A stretch of 64,000 nt of DNA from Pseudomonadota bacterium (GTDB lineage Bacteria > Myxococcota_A > UBA796 > SXON01): positions 206,855-270,854 of the forward strand of contig JAUXQH010000095.1 of assembly GCA_030685065.1 (NCBI GenBank), read 5' to 3'. The notes below the pieces were generated by a model. That model ran no database searches and was not told the origin of the DNA. It saw only the letters and a program-made list of their open reading frames with translations. The position numbers were made by a program, and so were the translations under genes. Positions 9,706 through 18,484 of the stretch are shown piece after piece; the first letter of the stretch is position 1, and every line of letters starts with the position of its first letter.

Positions 9706-10482
9706 TCAGCCCCGCCGAGCGTCCCACCCCACCATCTGATCCATCACCCAGCCCGGATCGTCGAGCGGCAGATCGTGGCCCGCGTCGGGATGCACGCGAA
9801 CCGGCGCGTCGAGCCGCTTCCCGAGCGCGTGGGACGCGCGGGGGTGACAGAGGCGGTCGCCGTCCGAGCACAGGACGAGGAGGGGCACGGCGAGCGACTG
9901 GGGCGCGACCGCGCGCGACCCCGCCCACAGCTGGCGTACGAGCACGTCGGTGCCGATGGGCGACTCCTTCGAGAGCGCCGCGAAGGCCTCGGCGCGTGCG
10001 CGGCCGTGCTCGGTGTTCGAGACGAGCCCGAGGATGTGCGCCTCGCGGGCGGCGCCGCGAGCGGGGAGCGCGCGGAGGACGGTGCCGAGCGCGGCGGGCG
10101 AGAAGCGATCGAAAAGCGAGGCCACGTCCCGCGCGGAGGTGTTGCAGACCACGACACCCGCGAAGTCGTCGGGGTGTGCCTCGCCCCAGGCGAGCGCGAT
10201 CATCCCGCCGAGCGAGGGCGCGAAGAGCCTCCAGGGGCCCGTGTCCTCGGAGGTGGGCGCCGCGAGGGCCCGCGCGGCCAGCCAGCGCGCGCGCAGGTCC
10301 GCCACGATGGCGGCGATGGACGTGGGCGACGGCCGGTCCCGCTCCGTGCCGACGCCCGGGAGGTCGAGCGTGAGCACCTCGGCGCCGGTGCGCGCGGCGA
10401 GCTGCTCGGGAAAGCCGCCCCAGTGGCGGCGCTCGCGGACCAGGCCGCGGAGAAGGAGCCAGCGAGGCGCGGAGGTGGGCAT
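9706..10482 (-). CDS. Alpha/beta-fold hydrolase
   Basis: A 258-residue hydrolase with the nucleophile elbow APSLGGM (Ser in x-x-S-x-G-G), a probable acid in LCSDGDRLCHP and the catalytic His in PDAGHDLPLDD. The layout is like carboxylesterases, lipases or BioH-type enzymes; the substrate is unknown. No signal peptide, so likely cytoplasmic. The ATG at 10482 (MPTSAPRW) is preferred to the TTG at 10497. The gene is convergent with the exported protein before it, 17 bases apart. Confidence 0.75.
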   Translation of the reverse strand: MPTSAPRWLLLRGLVRERRHWGGFPEQLAARTGAEVLTLDLPGVGTERDRPSPTSIAAIVADLRARWLAARALAAPTSEDTGPWRLFAPSLGGMIALAWGEAHPDDFAGVVVCNTSARDVASLFDRFSPAALGTVLRALPARGAAREAHILGLVSNTEHGRARAEAFAALSKESPIGTDVLVRQLWAGSRAVAPQSLAVPLLVLCSDGDRLCHPRASHALGKRLDAPVRVHPDAGHDLPLDDPGWVMDQMVGWDARRG

Positions 10483-10626
10483 GCGCCCGGGTAGCAAGGA
10501 CGCGCCCGGGTAGCCAGGACGCGCCCGGCGAGAGGCTGCCCCTCCGACACCACACGTGCGACCCGCCCGCCCCGGCCCCCGGATCCCAAGTGTCGCAGAG
10601 GATCACGTACAGGCGCGATCTCCGCG

Positions 10627-11331
10627 ATGGCACCGGACGTGCAATGCTCGGCACAGCCCGTGCTTCGCTTCCTCCCCGCCACGATCCTCCTCGGTGCCTG
10701 CGCCGCTCCCGGGGGTCCGTCCGGTGAGAGCGCCGCACCGCGGCCCGGGATCGAAGCGAGCGCGCCCGGCGGGTGGAACCCGGCCGCCCAGGACCGCCTG
10801 CCCGGCCGCCGTACCCTCTCGCCCGGCGGCGCCTGGGAGGCCGTTGTCGCCGAGGGCGGCGCCCTCTCCGTGCGTCCGGCCGGGCGCTTCGGCGCCGAGA
10901 TGGCGATCGACGAGCTCGTGGATCCCCGCGTCGCGATGACCCCGGGGTCGCTCGTGTACGCGCGCCAGGGAGGCCTCGTCGAGACCGACCTCTGGCGGGT
11001 GAGCCTCCCGAACGGCGCCCCGGTGCAGATCACCGCGTGGAACGGCTCCGAAGATCGCCCCGTTCACTCGCCCGACGGCCGCCGGGTCGCCTTCATCTCC
11101 GGCCGCACCGGGATCGCGTCGTGGTGGGTCGTCGATCTCCCCGGCCCCGACGGGCTGCCCGTCCCCGAGGCGTCCGGCCGCCAGGTGACCAACGTGGGCG
11201 TGACGCGCGGCCGCCCGGGCAAGGCGCCCCCCGGCTTCGTGCCGCCGCCCGACGGCACCACCTACGCGTGGACCGACGCGGGCCTGACGTGGGTGGCCGA
11301 GGGGTTGGCCTACACCGCGGTCGTGCCATGA
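10627..11331 (+). CDS. Beta-propeller-type (PD40) lipoprotein, copy A
   Basis: A 234-residue lipoprotein with lipobox FLPATILLGAC; the GTG at 10660 (VLRFLPATILLGAC) would give a tidier signal peptide than the annotated ATG. The C-terminal half has a PD40/TolB-type blade (HSPDGRRVAFISGRTGIASWW) and the segment QVTNVGV...GKAPPGFVP. That segment is repeated almost word for word in the lipoprotein at 14669-15247, so the two are paralogues. Its stop overlaps the start of the M23 peptidase gene (ATGA), so they are translated together and probably work together at the envelope. Confidence 0.75.
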   Translation: MAPDVQCSAQPVLRFLPATILLGACAAPGGPSGESAAPRPGIEASAPGGWNPAAQDRLPGRRTLSPGGAWEAVVAEGGALSVRPAGRFGAEMAIDELVDPRVAMTPGSLVYARQGGLVETDLWRVSLPNGAPVQITAWNGSEDRPVHSPDGRRVAFISGRTGIASWWVVDLPGPDGLPVPEASGRQVTNVGVTRGRPGKAPPGFVPPPDGTTYAWTDAGLTWVAEGLAYTAVVP

Positions 11332-13448
11332 TCATCGTTATCGCGGGAATGCTCGCGCACGCGCAGAGCTACTCGATGCCGAGCACCGAGGACGACGTCC
11401 ACTACTTCGGCGTGTCGGCCTACAAGGACGAGGGCAGCCGCGACTGGAACTGCGGGGGCAACTACTACTCGGGCCACAACGGCACCGACATGGCGATCGG
11501 CGGCTGGGGCAACATGTCGGCGGGCGTGGACGTCGTCGCGGCGGCCGACGGCACGGTGATCTCGGCGCACGACGGCGAGTCCGACACCTGCTCCACGGGG
11601 ACCTGCGGCACCGCGAACTCGGTGATCCTCGCGCACGCGGACGGGCGGCGCACGCTGTACTGGCACTTCCGCAAGTGGACGGTCACGGTGGGCGCTGGCG
11701 ACACCGTGACGTGCGGCCAGAAGCTCGGCGAGGTCGGCTCCTCGGGCAACTCCACGGGGCCGCACCTGCACTTCGAGCCGCGAACCAGCGGAAACGTGCC
11801 GGTCGAGCCGTTCGCGGGCGGCTGCGGCGCGTCGTCCACCAGCTGGGTGGGCCAGGGGGGCTACAACGGCCTGCCGGATCTCGTGTGCGGCAGCGTGGAC
11901 GCCGACGGCGACGGCTACACCACCACCGATGACTGCAACGACGGCGACGCGAGCGTGCATCCCGGCGCGGCCGAGTATTGTGACGGTGCCGATGACGACT
12001 GCGACGGCACCGTGGACGAGGATGACGCGGTCGACGCCCCAACCTGGTACCGCGACGCCGACGGGGACGGCTACGGCGACCCGGGCGCGGCGCGCCGTGC
12101 GTGTACGCAACCGTCCGGCTACCTCGCCGACAACACCGACTGCGACGACACCAACCGGCTGACCTACCCGGGCGCGTTCGAGCTGTGCGACGGCGAGGAC
12201 AACGACTGCGAAGGGGACATCGACGAGGGCTACGAGGTCGACGGTGACGGCTACCGCACGTGCGACGGCGACTGCGACGACCTCGATCCGACCCGCCACC
12301 CCGGCGCGGACGAGACGATCGACGGCATCGACCAGGACTGCGACTGGGCGGTGGACGACGGAACGGCCGTGTTCGACGACGACAGCGACGGCTGGACCGA
12401 GGTGTCCGGCGACTGCGACGACGCCGACAGCTTCACGTTCCCCGCCGCACCCGAGCAACCGGACGGTGGCGACGACGACTGCGACGGAGCGATCGACGAG
12501 GGCACGACCGCCTCGGACGACGACCGCGACGGCTGGACCGAGCTCGCCGGGGACTGTGACGACTTCGACGCGACGCGCTTCCCCGGCGCGCACGAGACCG
12601 CGGACGGCTTCGACGGCGACTGCGACGGCCTCGTGGACGACGGCTCGACCCTCGGGGACGACGACGGCGACAGCTTCACCTCCGTGGGTGGCGACTGCGA
12701 CGACACCAACCGCCAGGCGTTTCCCGGCGCGCCGGAGATCGCGGACGGCGCGGACAACGACTGTGATGGCCGCATCGACAACGGCACGCGGGTAGCGGAC
12801 GACGACGACGACGGCTTCGCGGAGCAGGACGGGGACTGCGACGACGCCGATCCGGGCGTGTTCCCGCTCGCCCAGGAGGTCGTCAACGGTCGCGACGACG
12901 ACTGCAATTTCCTCGTCGACGACCGCACCGACGTCTACGACGACGACCATGACGGCTGGACCGAGGACGCCGGCGACTGCGACGACGCCGCGCCCCTCAC
13001 CTTCCCGGGCGCCCTCGAACGCATCGACGGTCACGACGAAGACTGCAACGTGCTCGTGGACGACGGAACGGCCGCGTTCGACGACGATGGGGACGGCTAC
13101 ACCGAAGCCGGGCACGATTGCGACGACCTCCGCGCGGAGGCCTGGCCCGGGGCGCCCGAGCTCGAGAACGGCCGCGACGACGACTGCGACGCGATCGTGG
13201 ACAACCACACCCTCGGCTCCGACGACGACCAGGACGGCTGGACCGAGCGCGAGGGGGATTGTGACGACGGCAACGCCCACGCGTTCCCGGGCGCGCTGGA
13301 GACGGTGGACGGACGGGACGGTGACTGCGACGGCGTGCAGGAGATCGCGGAGGGCTGGGGCGCCGCCGTCTGCGGGACGAGCGGCGCGCCGACCTGGCTC
13401 GGCCTGACGGTGGCGCTCCTGCTGGTGCGGCGGCGGCGCTCGAGCTGA
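11328..13448 (+). CDS. Secreted M23 metallopeptidase with ten MopE-type repeats, copy A
   Basis: A 706-residue exported protein. After a short signal peptide (MIIVIAGMLAHAQS) comes an M23/LytM domain with zinc ligands H50 and D54 (GHNGTDMA) and H146/H148 (HLHFE), so it may be an active glycyl-glycine or peptidoglycan endopeptidase. From about residue 185 there are ten repeats of roughly 45 residues with the core GDCDD...PGA-E...DG-D-DCDG-xDD, the putative metal-binding (MopE/PF11617-type) motif. The end (AAVCGTSGAPTWLGLTVALLLVRRRRSS) is a MYXO-CTERM-like anchor. The strongly repeated DNA is coding, not a tandem satellite. Start overlaps the upstream lipoprotein gene. Confidence 0.88.
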   Translation: MIIVIAGMLAHAQSYSMPSTEDDVHYFGVSAYKDEGSRDWNCGGNYYSGHNGTDMAIGGWGNMSAGVDVVAAADGTVISAHDGESDTCSTGTCGTANSVILAHADGRRTLYWHFRKWTVTVGAGDTVTCGQKLGEVGSSGNSTGPHLHFEPRTSGNVPVEPFAGGCGASSTSWVGQGGYNGLPDLVCGSVDADGDGYTTTDDCNDGDASVHPGAAEYCDGADDDCDGTVDEDDAVDAPTWYRDADGDGYGDPGAARRACTQPSGYLADNTDCDDTNRLTYPGAFELCDGEDNDCEGDIDEGYEVDGDGYRTCDGDCDDLDPTRHPGADETIDGIDQDCDWAVDDGTAVFDDDSDGWTEVSGDCDDADSFTFPAAPEQPDGGDDDCDGAIDEGTTASDDDRDGWTELAGDCDDFDATRFPGAHETADGFDGDCDGLVDDGSTLGDDDGDSFTSVGGDCDDTNRQAFPGAPEIADGADNDCDGRIDNGTRVADDDDDGFAEQDGDCDDADPGVFPLAQEVVNGRDDDCNFLVDDRTDVYDDDHDGWTEDAGDCDDAAPLTFPGALERIDGHDEDCNVLVDDGTAAFDDDGDGYTEAGHDCDDLRAEAWPGAPELENGRDDDCDAIVDNHTLGSDDDQDGWTEREGDCDDGNAHAFPGALETVDGRDGDCDGVQEIAEGWGAAVCGTSGAPTWLGLTVALLLVRRRRSS

Positions 13449-13466
13449 GGCGTCAGCGCTGACCCG

Positions 13467-14678
13467 TCAGGTTCGCCGGCGCAGCCGCCCGAGCAGCCCC
13501 ATCCCGAGGAGCACGCCGGCCGCCGAGCCGCCGCAGCCGATGTGGTCGAGCCGCACCCAGTCGGCGGCCCGGGCGCGCGGACGGTCGGTGTCGGGCGCCG
13601 CGGTGTCGGCGCGCGCGGTGTCCCCGGAGGTGTCGGCGACGTCGGTGTCCTCGACCGCGGTGTCGACCGGCACCTCCTCTCCCGGGTACACGCCCGCGCA
13701 GGAGGCGGTGATCGAGAACCCGCTGGTCGCGCCCTCGTAGCCATCCACGACCACGACGTATCGCTGGCCGGCGGTCGCGGTGAAGGCCACGCCCTCGGCG
13801 TCCGCGTTCGGATTGGTGCTGCACCCGACGGCGCCGCTGCCGTCGCACGCCTCCGACGTGAGGACGAACAGGTCGAGGTCGGAGGCGTGCCCGCTCATCG
13901 AGAGGGTCACCCCCTCGGCGAGGTTCGTCGCGAACTCGAAAGCGATCTCGGGCCCGGAGTAGCTGTACTCGCCGCAGCCGTAGGAGGCGTGGCTGCTCGT
14001 CGCGCCGCCGCCGTTGTTGGCGGACGCGATCGTCTGGCCGCAGCGCAGACGGTCGACCACGGCGCACGCGGGCACGTCCTCGCACACGATGGAGGGGAGG
14101 CCGCCCCACGCGCCCTGGTCCACCCAGTAGGACGGCGGCGCGGAGCAGGGCCCGTCGAACGGATCGGACGACGAGCCGGTCGAGTCGCGCACCTCGAAGT
14201 GCACGTGGGGGCCGGTCGAGCTGCCCGAGGAGCCCATCTCGCCGAGCTTCTGGCCGCACGTGACGGTCTGGCCCGTCGTGACCGCCACGCTCCACGTCTT
14301 CATGTGCGCGTAGTAGGTGGCCTTGCCGTCGGCGTGCTGGAGCTTCACGTAGTTGCCGAACCCGCCGCCGCCGTCACAGTCCCCCGTGTCGCATCGATCG
14401 TACGCACCATCGTTCGTGGCCACCACCGTGCCCGGCGCGGACGCGGTGATGTCGCGCCCGGCGTCCATCCCGGTCCAGCTCCCGCCGCCGTAGTCGGAGC
14501 CCCGGTGGCCGTCGTACGAGGTGTCCCCGCAGTTCCAGTCGGTCACGCCGCCGTGGTCGACGTAGGCCGTCGGGTAGAAGTTGCCGTAGTCCTCCGCGGA
14601 GCTCGGGAACGCGTAGTCCTGGGCATGCGCGGCGTGCGCCAGGATCAAGACCGGGATCAAGGCGGGGATCAGCGCCAC
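13467..14678 (-). CDS. Secreted M23 metallopeptidase with C-terminal anchor, copy B
   Basis: A 403-residue paralogue of the peptidase at 11328-13448. Signal peptide MALIPALIPVLILAHAAHA, M23 ligands H58/D62 (GHRGSDYG) and H158/H160 (HVHFE), and the shared strings TDWNCG and VTCGQKLGEMGSSG. Instead of MopE repeats it has a pre-peptidase C-terminal (PPC)-like beta domain (DLDLFVLTSEAC...YVVVVDGYEG), a Thr/Asp-rich linker, then GCGGSAAGVLLGMGLLGRLRRRT, a MYXO-CTERM-like anchor. It overlaps the upstream lipoprotein gene by ten bases and ends 18 bases from copy A, tail to tail. Confidence 0.88.
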   Translation of the reverse strand: MALIPALIPVLILAHAAHAQDYAFPSSAEDYGNFYPTAYVDHGGVTDWNCGDTSYDGHRGSDYGGGSWTGMDAGRDITASAPGTVVATNDGAYDRCDTGDCDGGGGFGNYVKLQHADGKATYYAHMKTWSVAVTTGQTVTCGQKLGEMGSSGSSTGPHVHFEVRDSTGSSSDPFDGPCSAPPSYWVDQGAWGGLPSIVCEDVPACAVVDRLRCGQTIASANNGGGATSSHASYGCGEYSYSGPEIAFEFATNLAEGVTLSMSGHASDLDLFVLTSEACDGSGAVGCSTNPNADAEGVAFTATAGQRYVVVVDGYEGATSGFSITASCAGVYPGEEVPVDTAVEDTDVADTSGDTARADTAAPDTDRPRARAADWVRLDHIGCGGSAAGVLLGMGLLGRLRRRT

Positions 14679-15247
14679 GTCGCCCTCCGCTCGGTGCCTT
14701 CGGCGGTCCAGACCACGCTCGCGCCGTCGAAGCGCACCGGCCCGCGTTCGGGCAGAGGAACGAAGCCGAGCGGGGCTTCCCCCGGCGTCGCCTGCACGCC
14801 GACGTTGGTGAGCTGCCGCGGCACGCCGCCGCGCGTCGGGAGCGCCCAGACGCTGGTGATGCCGGTGTGCCCGCCGACATAGGCGACCGCGCTCCCGTCC
14901 GGCGAGAGCGCGAGGCGATCGGGGCGGCCGCTGGTGACGAGCGGGACGACGGTCACGGCGCCCTCGCGCACCCGGACGACGTAGATGCCACCGTCCCCCT
15001 CGCCGGGGTCCGCCGGGACGTAGAGCGCATCGTCGATGCCGACCGGATCGTCGTAGACGTGCGCGAGGATCGCGGCGCCATCGGCGTAGAGGGTGCCCGC
15101 GGCGAGGGTGAGCACGCGCCCTTCGAGCTCCCAGCGCGCCGCGCCGACGAAGGGACGATCGCGCTCGGACGACAGCTGGGCGGCCGGCTCCGGGGGAACC
15201 TCCGGTGCTGGCCCGGAGGCGCAGGCGAGGAGCAGGAAGAGGTTCAT
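14669..15247 (-). CDS. Beta-propeller-type (PD40) lipoprotein, copy B
   Basis: A 192-residue lipoprotein beginning MNLFLLLACASG (lipidated Cys9 expected). The blade LSPDGSAVAYVGGHTGITSVW and the following QLTNVGV...GEAPLGFVPLP match copy A (10627-11331) closely, while the N-terminal halves differ. Only one or two propeller blades fit in this length, so it may need a partner or form oligomers. It is the first gene of the B pair, overlapping the M23 gene, and may bind or position the peptidase (inference). Confidence 0.75.
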   Translation of the reverse strand: MNLFLLLACASGPAPEVPPEPAAQLSSERDRPFVGAARWELEGRVLTLAAGTLYADGAAILAHVYDDPVGIDDALYVPADPGEGDGGIYVVRVREGAVTVVPLVTSGRPDRLALSPDGSAVAYVGGHTGITSVWALPTRGGVPRQLTNVGVQATPGEAPLGFVPLPERGPVRFDGASVVWTAEGTERRATWR

Positions 15248-15285
15248 GCCACCTACCTACTCCACGCGCGGCGCCTGCGTCGTGC

Positions 15286-17040
15286 CTACGTCGCGCCGAC
15301 CTCGCGCATCCACCCGTCGAGGAACAGGAGGGTCCACAGCCGCGCGTCGGTGCCGGTGCGGTCGACCTCGCCGACGAGGGCGTCGATCGCGGCGGGGAGG
15401 AAGAGCCGGTGCGGATCTTCGCGCAGCGTCGCCACGCGCTCGTCGAGCCACCCGCGCGCGGGGCCGCCGAGCCAGCGGCCCCAGGGCCCGGGCAGCACGC
15501 GCTTGGGCCGATTGACGAGCCCCCACGAGAGCACCGGGCGCAGGATCTCCCGCAGCGGCCACTTCGTCGTGGCGCCGCCCACGCCGGTCCGCACCTTCCA
15601 GGGGCCCGGGATGCCCGCGCAATACGCCACGAGATCGCGATCGAGCAGGGGCTCGCGGATGGCGATGCCGGCGAGCGCCGCGCAGGTGCCGGTGCGCGCG
15701 AGCGCGTCTTCCGGCATGCGGCCGCGCAGGTAGACGTGCAGGATCTCGTTGACCGGGTCGCTCACGACCTCGCGGTAGAGCGGCTCGAGGCACATGCGCC
15801 GCACGCCGTCCCGCACCCACCCCGGATCGCGCATGAGCGCGCCGCGCGTCTCCGCGTCGAACACGTGCACGCCGCCGATCTTGCGGGAGAGGCCGAACGG
15901 CACGCTGGGCTCGTCGATCTCGGGGCGCCGACCGCCGAAGAACCGGCTGGCGGCGTGCCGCGCGGGGGCGGGCATGCGCCCGAGCCAGGTCGACAGGCGC
16001 AGCTGGGAGGCGAGCAGGCCGACCATGCGGCCACCGAAGACCTCGTCCCCGCCATCCCCCGCGAGGATCACGTCGACGTGCTGCGCCGCGGCCTGGGCGA
16101 GGAGGAACTGCGGGATCACCGCGGGATCGGTGATCGGCTCGTCCGACGCGGCGATCACCGAGTCGTACGCGCCGCGGAACTTCTCAAAGTCGACCCGCAC
16201 GACCTCGTGTTTCGCGCGGAGCAGGTGGGCAACGCGACCGGCGTACGGCACTTCGTCGTCATCGGCATCCTGCACGCCGACCGTGAACGTGTGCACCGGC
16301 CCGAGGCGGGATGCGAACAGCGTGATGGCGCTGGAGTCGAGCCCGCCCGACAGGAACACCCCGACGCGCTCCTTGCCGGACGCGCGCGCGGCCACGGCGC
16401 GGTTGAGGCGGCGCTCGATCTCCTCGAGCGTGGGCTTGTCATCCGGCATCGCGGCGTACGGGGGCGCATAACGAAGATGGAACCAGGGCTCCATGCGCGC
16501 GCGACCGTCGAACTTCAGGTGATGGCCCGCCGGGAGCGATCGCACATCCCGCAGGAGCGTGCGGGGGGCGTGCACGTACCGGAACGAGAGGTACTCGGCG
16601 AGGTGCTCCCGGGCGATCTCGCGGCTGACCCACGGCAGGTCGAGCAGCGGCTTGGGGCTCGTGGAAAAGGCGATCCGGCCGCCCTGCTCGGCGAAGTAGA
16701 GGCGGCGGATCCCGAAGGGGTCCCGGAGCAGGTGGATCCGGCGCGATTGGCGCTCGAGCACGGCCGCCACCCAGGCGCCCTCGAGGTGCGCGAGCGCGCC
16801 GACCCCGGAGCGGGTCCACAGATCGAGCAGCGTGTCCGCGGCGGACTGCCCGGTGACCGGCGCGCGATCGAAGTGCCCGGCGACGGCCACCACGAAACGG
16901 TCGTTGCTCGCGAGCGTGGAGCGGGGGCGCGCGCTCACGAACGCGCCCGGTCCGGCGAACTCGGCTCCCCCCGCGAGCGCGCGAGTCTCGGCCTGTTCGG
17001 GCTCGCCGTCGATCGTGAAGATGCCGGCGATTCCGCCCAT
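15286..17040 (-). CDS. Asparagine-synthetase-like protein lacking the glutaminase Cys
   Basis: A 584-residue AsnB-family protein. The synthetase domain is intact: ATP-pyrophosphatase loop SGGLDSS (231-237) and GDGGDEVFGGR. The N-terminal amidotransferase domain starts MGGIAGIF where functional enzymes have MCGIAGIF, so the nucleophile Cys2 is Gly (codon GGC). The RGPD and NGEIYN glutamine-binding motifs are also not visible, although LLRDPFGIRRLYF remains. It may therefore use free ammonia or another amine, or act like beta-lactam-synthetase-type enzymes, which also lack Cys2. No biosynthetic partner genes are adjacent. Confidence 0.85.
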   Translation of the reverse strand: MGGIAGIFTIDGEPEQAETRALAGGAEFAGPGAFVSARPRSTLASNDRFVVAVAGHFDRAPVTGQSAADTLLDLWTRSGVGALAHLEGAWVAAVLERQSRRIHLLRDPFGIRRLYFAEQGGRIAFSTSPKPLLDLPWVSREIAREHLAEYLSFRYVHAPRTLLRDVRSLPAGHHLKFDGRARMEPWFHLRYAPPYAAMPDDKPTLEEIERRLNRAVAARASGKERVGVFLSGGLDSSAITLFASRLGPVHTFTVGVQDADDDEVPYAGRVAHLLRAKHEVVRVDFEKFRGAYDSVIAASDEPITDPAVIPQFLLAQAAAQHVDVILAGDGGDEVFGGRMVGLLASQLRLSTWLGRMPAPARHAASRFFGGRRPEIDEPSVPFGLSRKIGGVHVFDAETRGALMRDPGWVRDGVRRMCLEPLYREVVSDPVNEILHVYLRGRMPEDALARTGTCAALAGIAIREPLLDRDLVAYCAGIPGPWKVRTGVGGATTKWPLREILRPVLSWGLVNRPKRVLPGPWGRWLGGPARGWLDERVATLREDPHRLFLPAAIDALVGEVDRTGTDARLWTLLFLDGWMREVGAT

Positions 17041-17102
17041 GCGCCCCCTGCAGACGGCCCCTGTTAGCCGGCCCTGGCCCCGGGTGCGATATCCTCGCGC
17101 CC

Positions 17103-18185
17103 ATGACGGTCCGCATCCACGACCTGCTCCGGGTGGCCATCGAACAAAAGGCCTCCGACATCCACGTCTCCGCGGGAGAGGTGCCGGCGATCCGGATCGA
17201 CGGGGAGATCTTCCGCCTCGACCTCCCCGTGCTCACGAACGACGACGCCAAGCGCCTCGCCTACTCGATGATGCAGGAGAAGCACCGGACGGCCTTCGAG
17301 AACCAGCTCGAGACCGACTTCGCGCTGTCCTTCCGTTCCTTCGCGCGCTTTCGCGTGAACGTGTTCACCCAGGCGCGCGGCATCGGCTTCGTGATGCGCC
17401 AGATCCCCACCCGCGTGCTGACGATGGCGGAGCTCGGCCTCGCGCCGGTGTTCGAGCGGATCGCCAGCTTCAAGCGCGGCCTCGTGCTGCTCACCGGCCC
17501 CACCGGTTCGGGCAAGTCGACCACGCTCGCCGCCATCATCGACCACATCAACAAGAACCGCCGGGAGCACATCCTCACGATCGAGGATCCGGTCGAGTTC
17601 GTGCACAAGCCCGACAAGTGCCTGATCAACCAGCGCGAGATCGGCGCGGACACCAAGTCGTTCGCCGCCGCGCTCCGGAGCGCGCTCCGCGAGGACCCCG
17701 ACGTCATCCTGGTCGGTGAGCTCCGTGACCTCGAGACCATCTCGCTCGCCATCAGCGCCGCGGAGACGGGCCACCTCGTGTTCGGCACGCTCCACACCAA
17801 CTCCGCGCCCGAGACGGTGGACCGCCTCATCGACGCGTTTCCGCACGAGCAGCAGTCCCAGGTGCGCACGATGCTCTCCACCTCGCTCATGGCCGTGGTG
17901 AGCCAGCTGCTGGTGCGAAAGATGGGCGAGCCGGGCCGCGTCGCGTGCCAGGAGATCATGCTCTGCAACCCGGCCATCCGGAACCTGATCCGCGAGAGCA
18001 AGCTCTACCAGATCCCCAGCATCATGCAGGCGGGCCGGGCCGATGGGCAGGTGTTGATGGAGTCCTCGGCGAAGGACCTCGCCTTGAAGAAGAAGATCTC
18101 CCGCGAGGAGGCCGTGCGCGTCACCAACAACCCGAAGCTGTTCGACGATGTGGCGCGCGCAGGCGCGGTGGGGATGATGCGATGA
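17103..18185 (+). CDS. pilT: Type IV pilus retraction ATPase PilT
   Basis: A 360-residue secretion-type ATPase. Walker A is GPTGSGKST (132-140), the Asp box and Walker B lie in ILTIEDPVEF and EDPDVILVGELRD, and the His box in GHLVFGTLHTNSA. The PilT-specific AIRNLIRE element is present (NPAIRNLIRESK), separating it from PilB. PilT hexamers power pilus retraction and twitching motility. The tail SREEAVRVTNNPKLF is also typical. Its stop overlaps the start of the following ThiS-like gene. Confidence 0.93.
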   Translation: MTVRIHDLLRVAIEQKASDIHVSAGEVPAIRIDGEIFRLDLPVLTNDDAKRLAYSMMQEKHRTAFENQLETDFALSFRSFARFRVNVFTQARGIGFVMRQIPTRVLTMAELGLAPVFERIASFKRGLVLLTGPTGSGKSTTLAAIIDHINKNRREHILTIEDPVEFVHKPDKCLINQREIGADTKSFAAALRSALREDPDVILVGELRDLETISLAISAAETGHLVFGTLHTNSAPETVDRLIDAFPHEQQSQVRTMLSTSLMAVVSQLLVRKMGEPGRVACQEIMLCNPAIRNLIRESKLYQIPSIMQAGRADGQVLMESSAKDLALKKKISREEAVRVTNNPKLFDDVARAGAVGMMR

Positions 18186-18406
18186 GCACCGAGCCGGGTG
18201 CCGGGGTCGCGGTGCACGTCAACGGGGAGGCGCGGGAGGTGCCCGCCGGCACCACAATCGTGGCGCTGGTGCGGCTCCTGGGGGCGCCACCCGAGGGCGT
18301 CGCGGTGGCGCTCAACGCGGAGGTGATCCCGCGCGCGGAGCACGGCCAACGCGTGATCGTCGCGGGCGATCGGGTGGAGGTCATCCGGGCCGTGGGCGGC
18401 GGCTGA
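18182..18406 (+). CDS. ThiS-like sulfur-carrier protein
   Basis: A 74-residue beta-grasp protein (VHVNGEAREVPAGTTIVALVRLLG... VALNAEVIPRAEHGQRVIVAGDRVEVIRAVGGG) ending in Gly-Gly-Gly, as needed for C-terminal adenylation and thiocarboxylate formation. ThiS normally supplies sulfur for the thiazole of thiamine, but no thiG, thiF or thiE is nearby. It overlaps pilT by ATGA, an unexpected partner. It could be the cell's ThiS or a related carrier. Start well supported by the overlap. Confidence 0.8.
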   Translation: MSTEPGAGVAVHVNGEAREVPAGTTIVALVRLLGAPPEGVAVALNAEVIPRAEHGQRVIVAGDRVEVIRAVGGG

Positions 18407-18442
18407 CGTAAGCCGTCTGACGTAAGCCGTCTGACGTAAGCG
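18403..18442. repeat. 14-base tandem repeat after the thiS-like gene
   Basis: CTGACGTAAGCCGT occurs twice without change and a third time as CTGACGTAAGCG. The first copy contains the TGA stop of the ThiS-like gene, so each unit carries an in-frame-looking stop. It is a short direct repeat of the type made by slippage. Confidence 0.85.
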
Positions 18443-18484
18443 GAGTGTGAGTGTGCGGGCGAAGGCTGCCGTTACAACCCTCCC

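Noticed and set aside
11880-13340. Possible CRISPR array or satellite
   Set aside because: The repeats are about 135 bases, degenerate, in frame, and encode MopE-type protein repeats; there are no spacers.
13452-13463. GTCAGCGCTGAC palindrome between convergent M23 genes
   Set aside because: A perfect 12-base palindrome but without loop or T-run; too short and isolated to call a terminator or operator.
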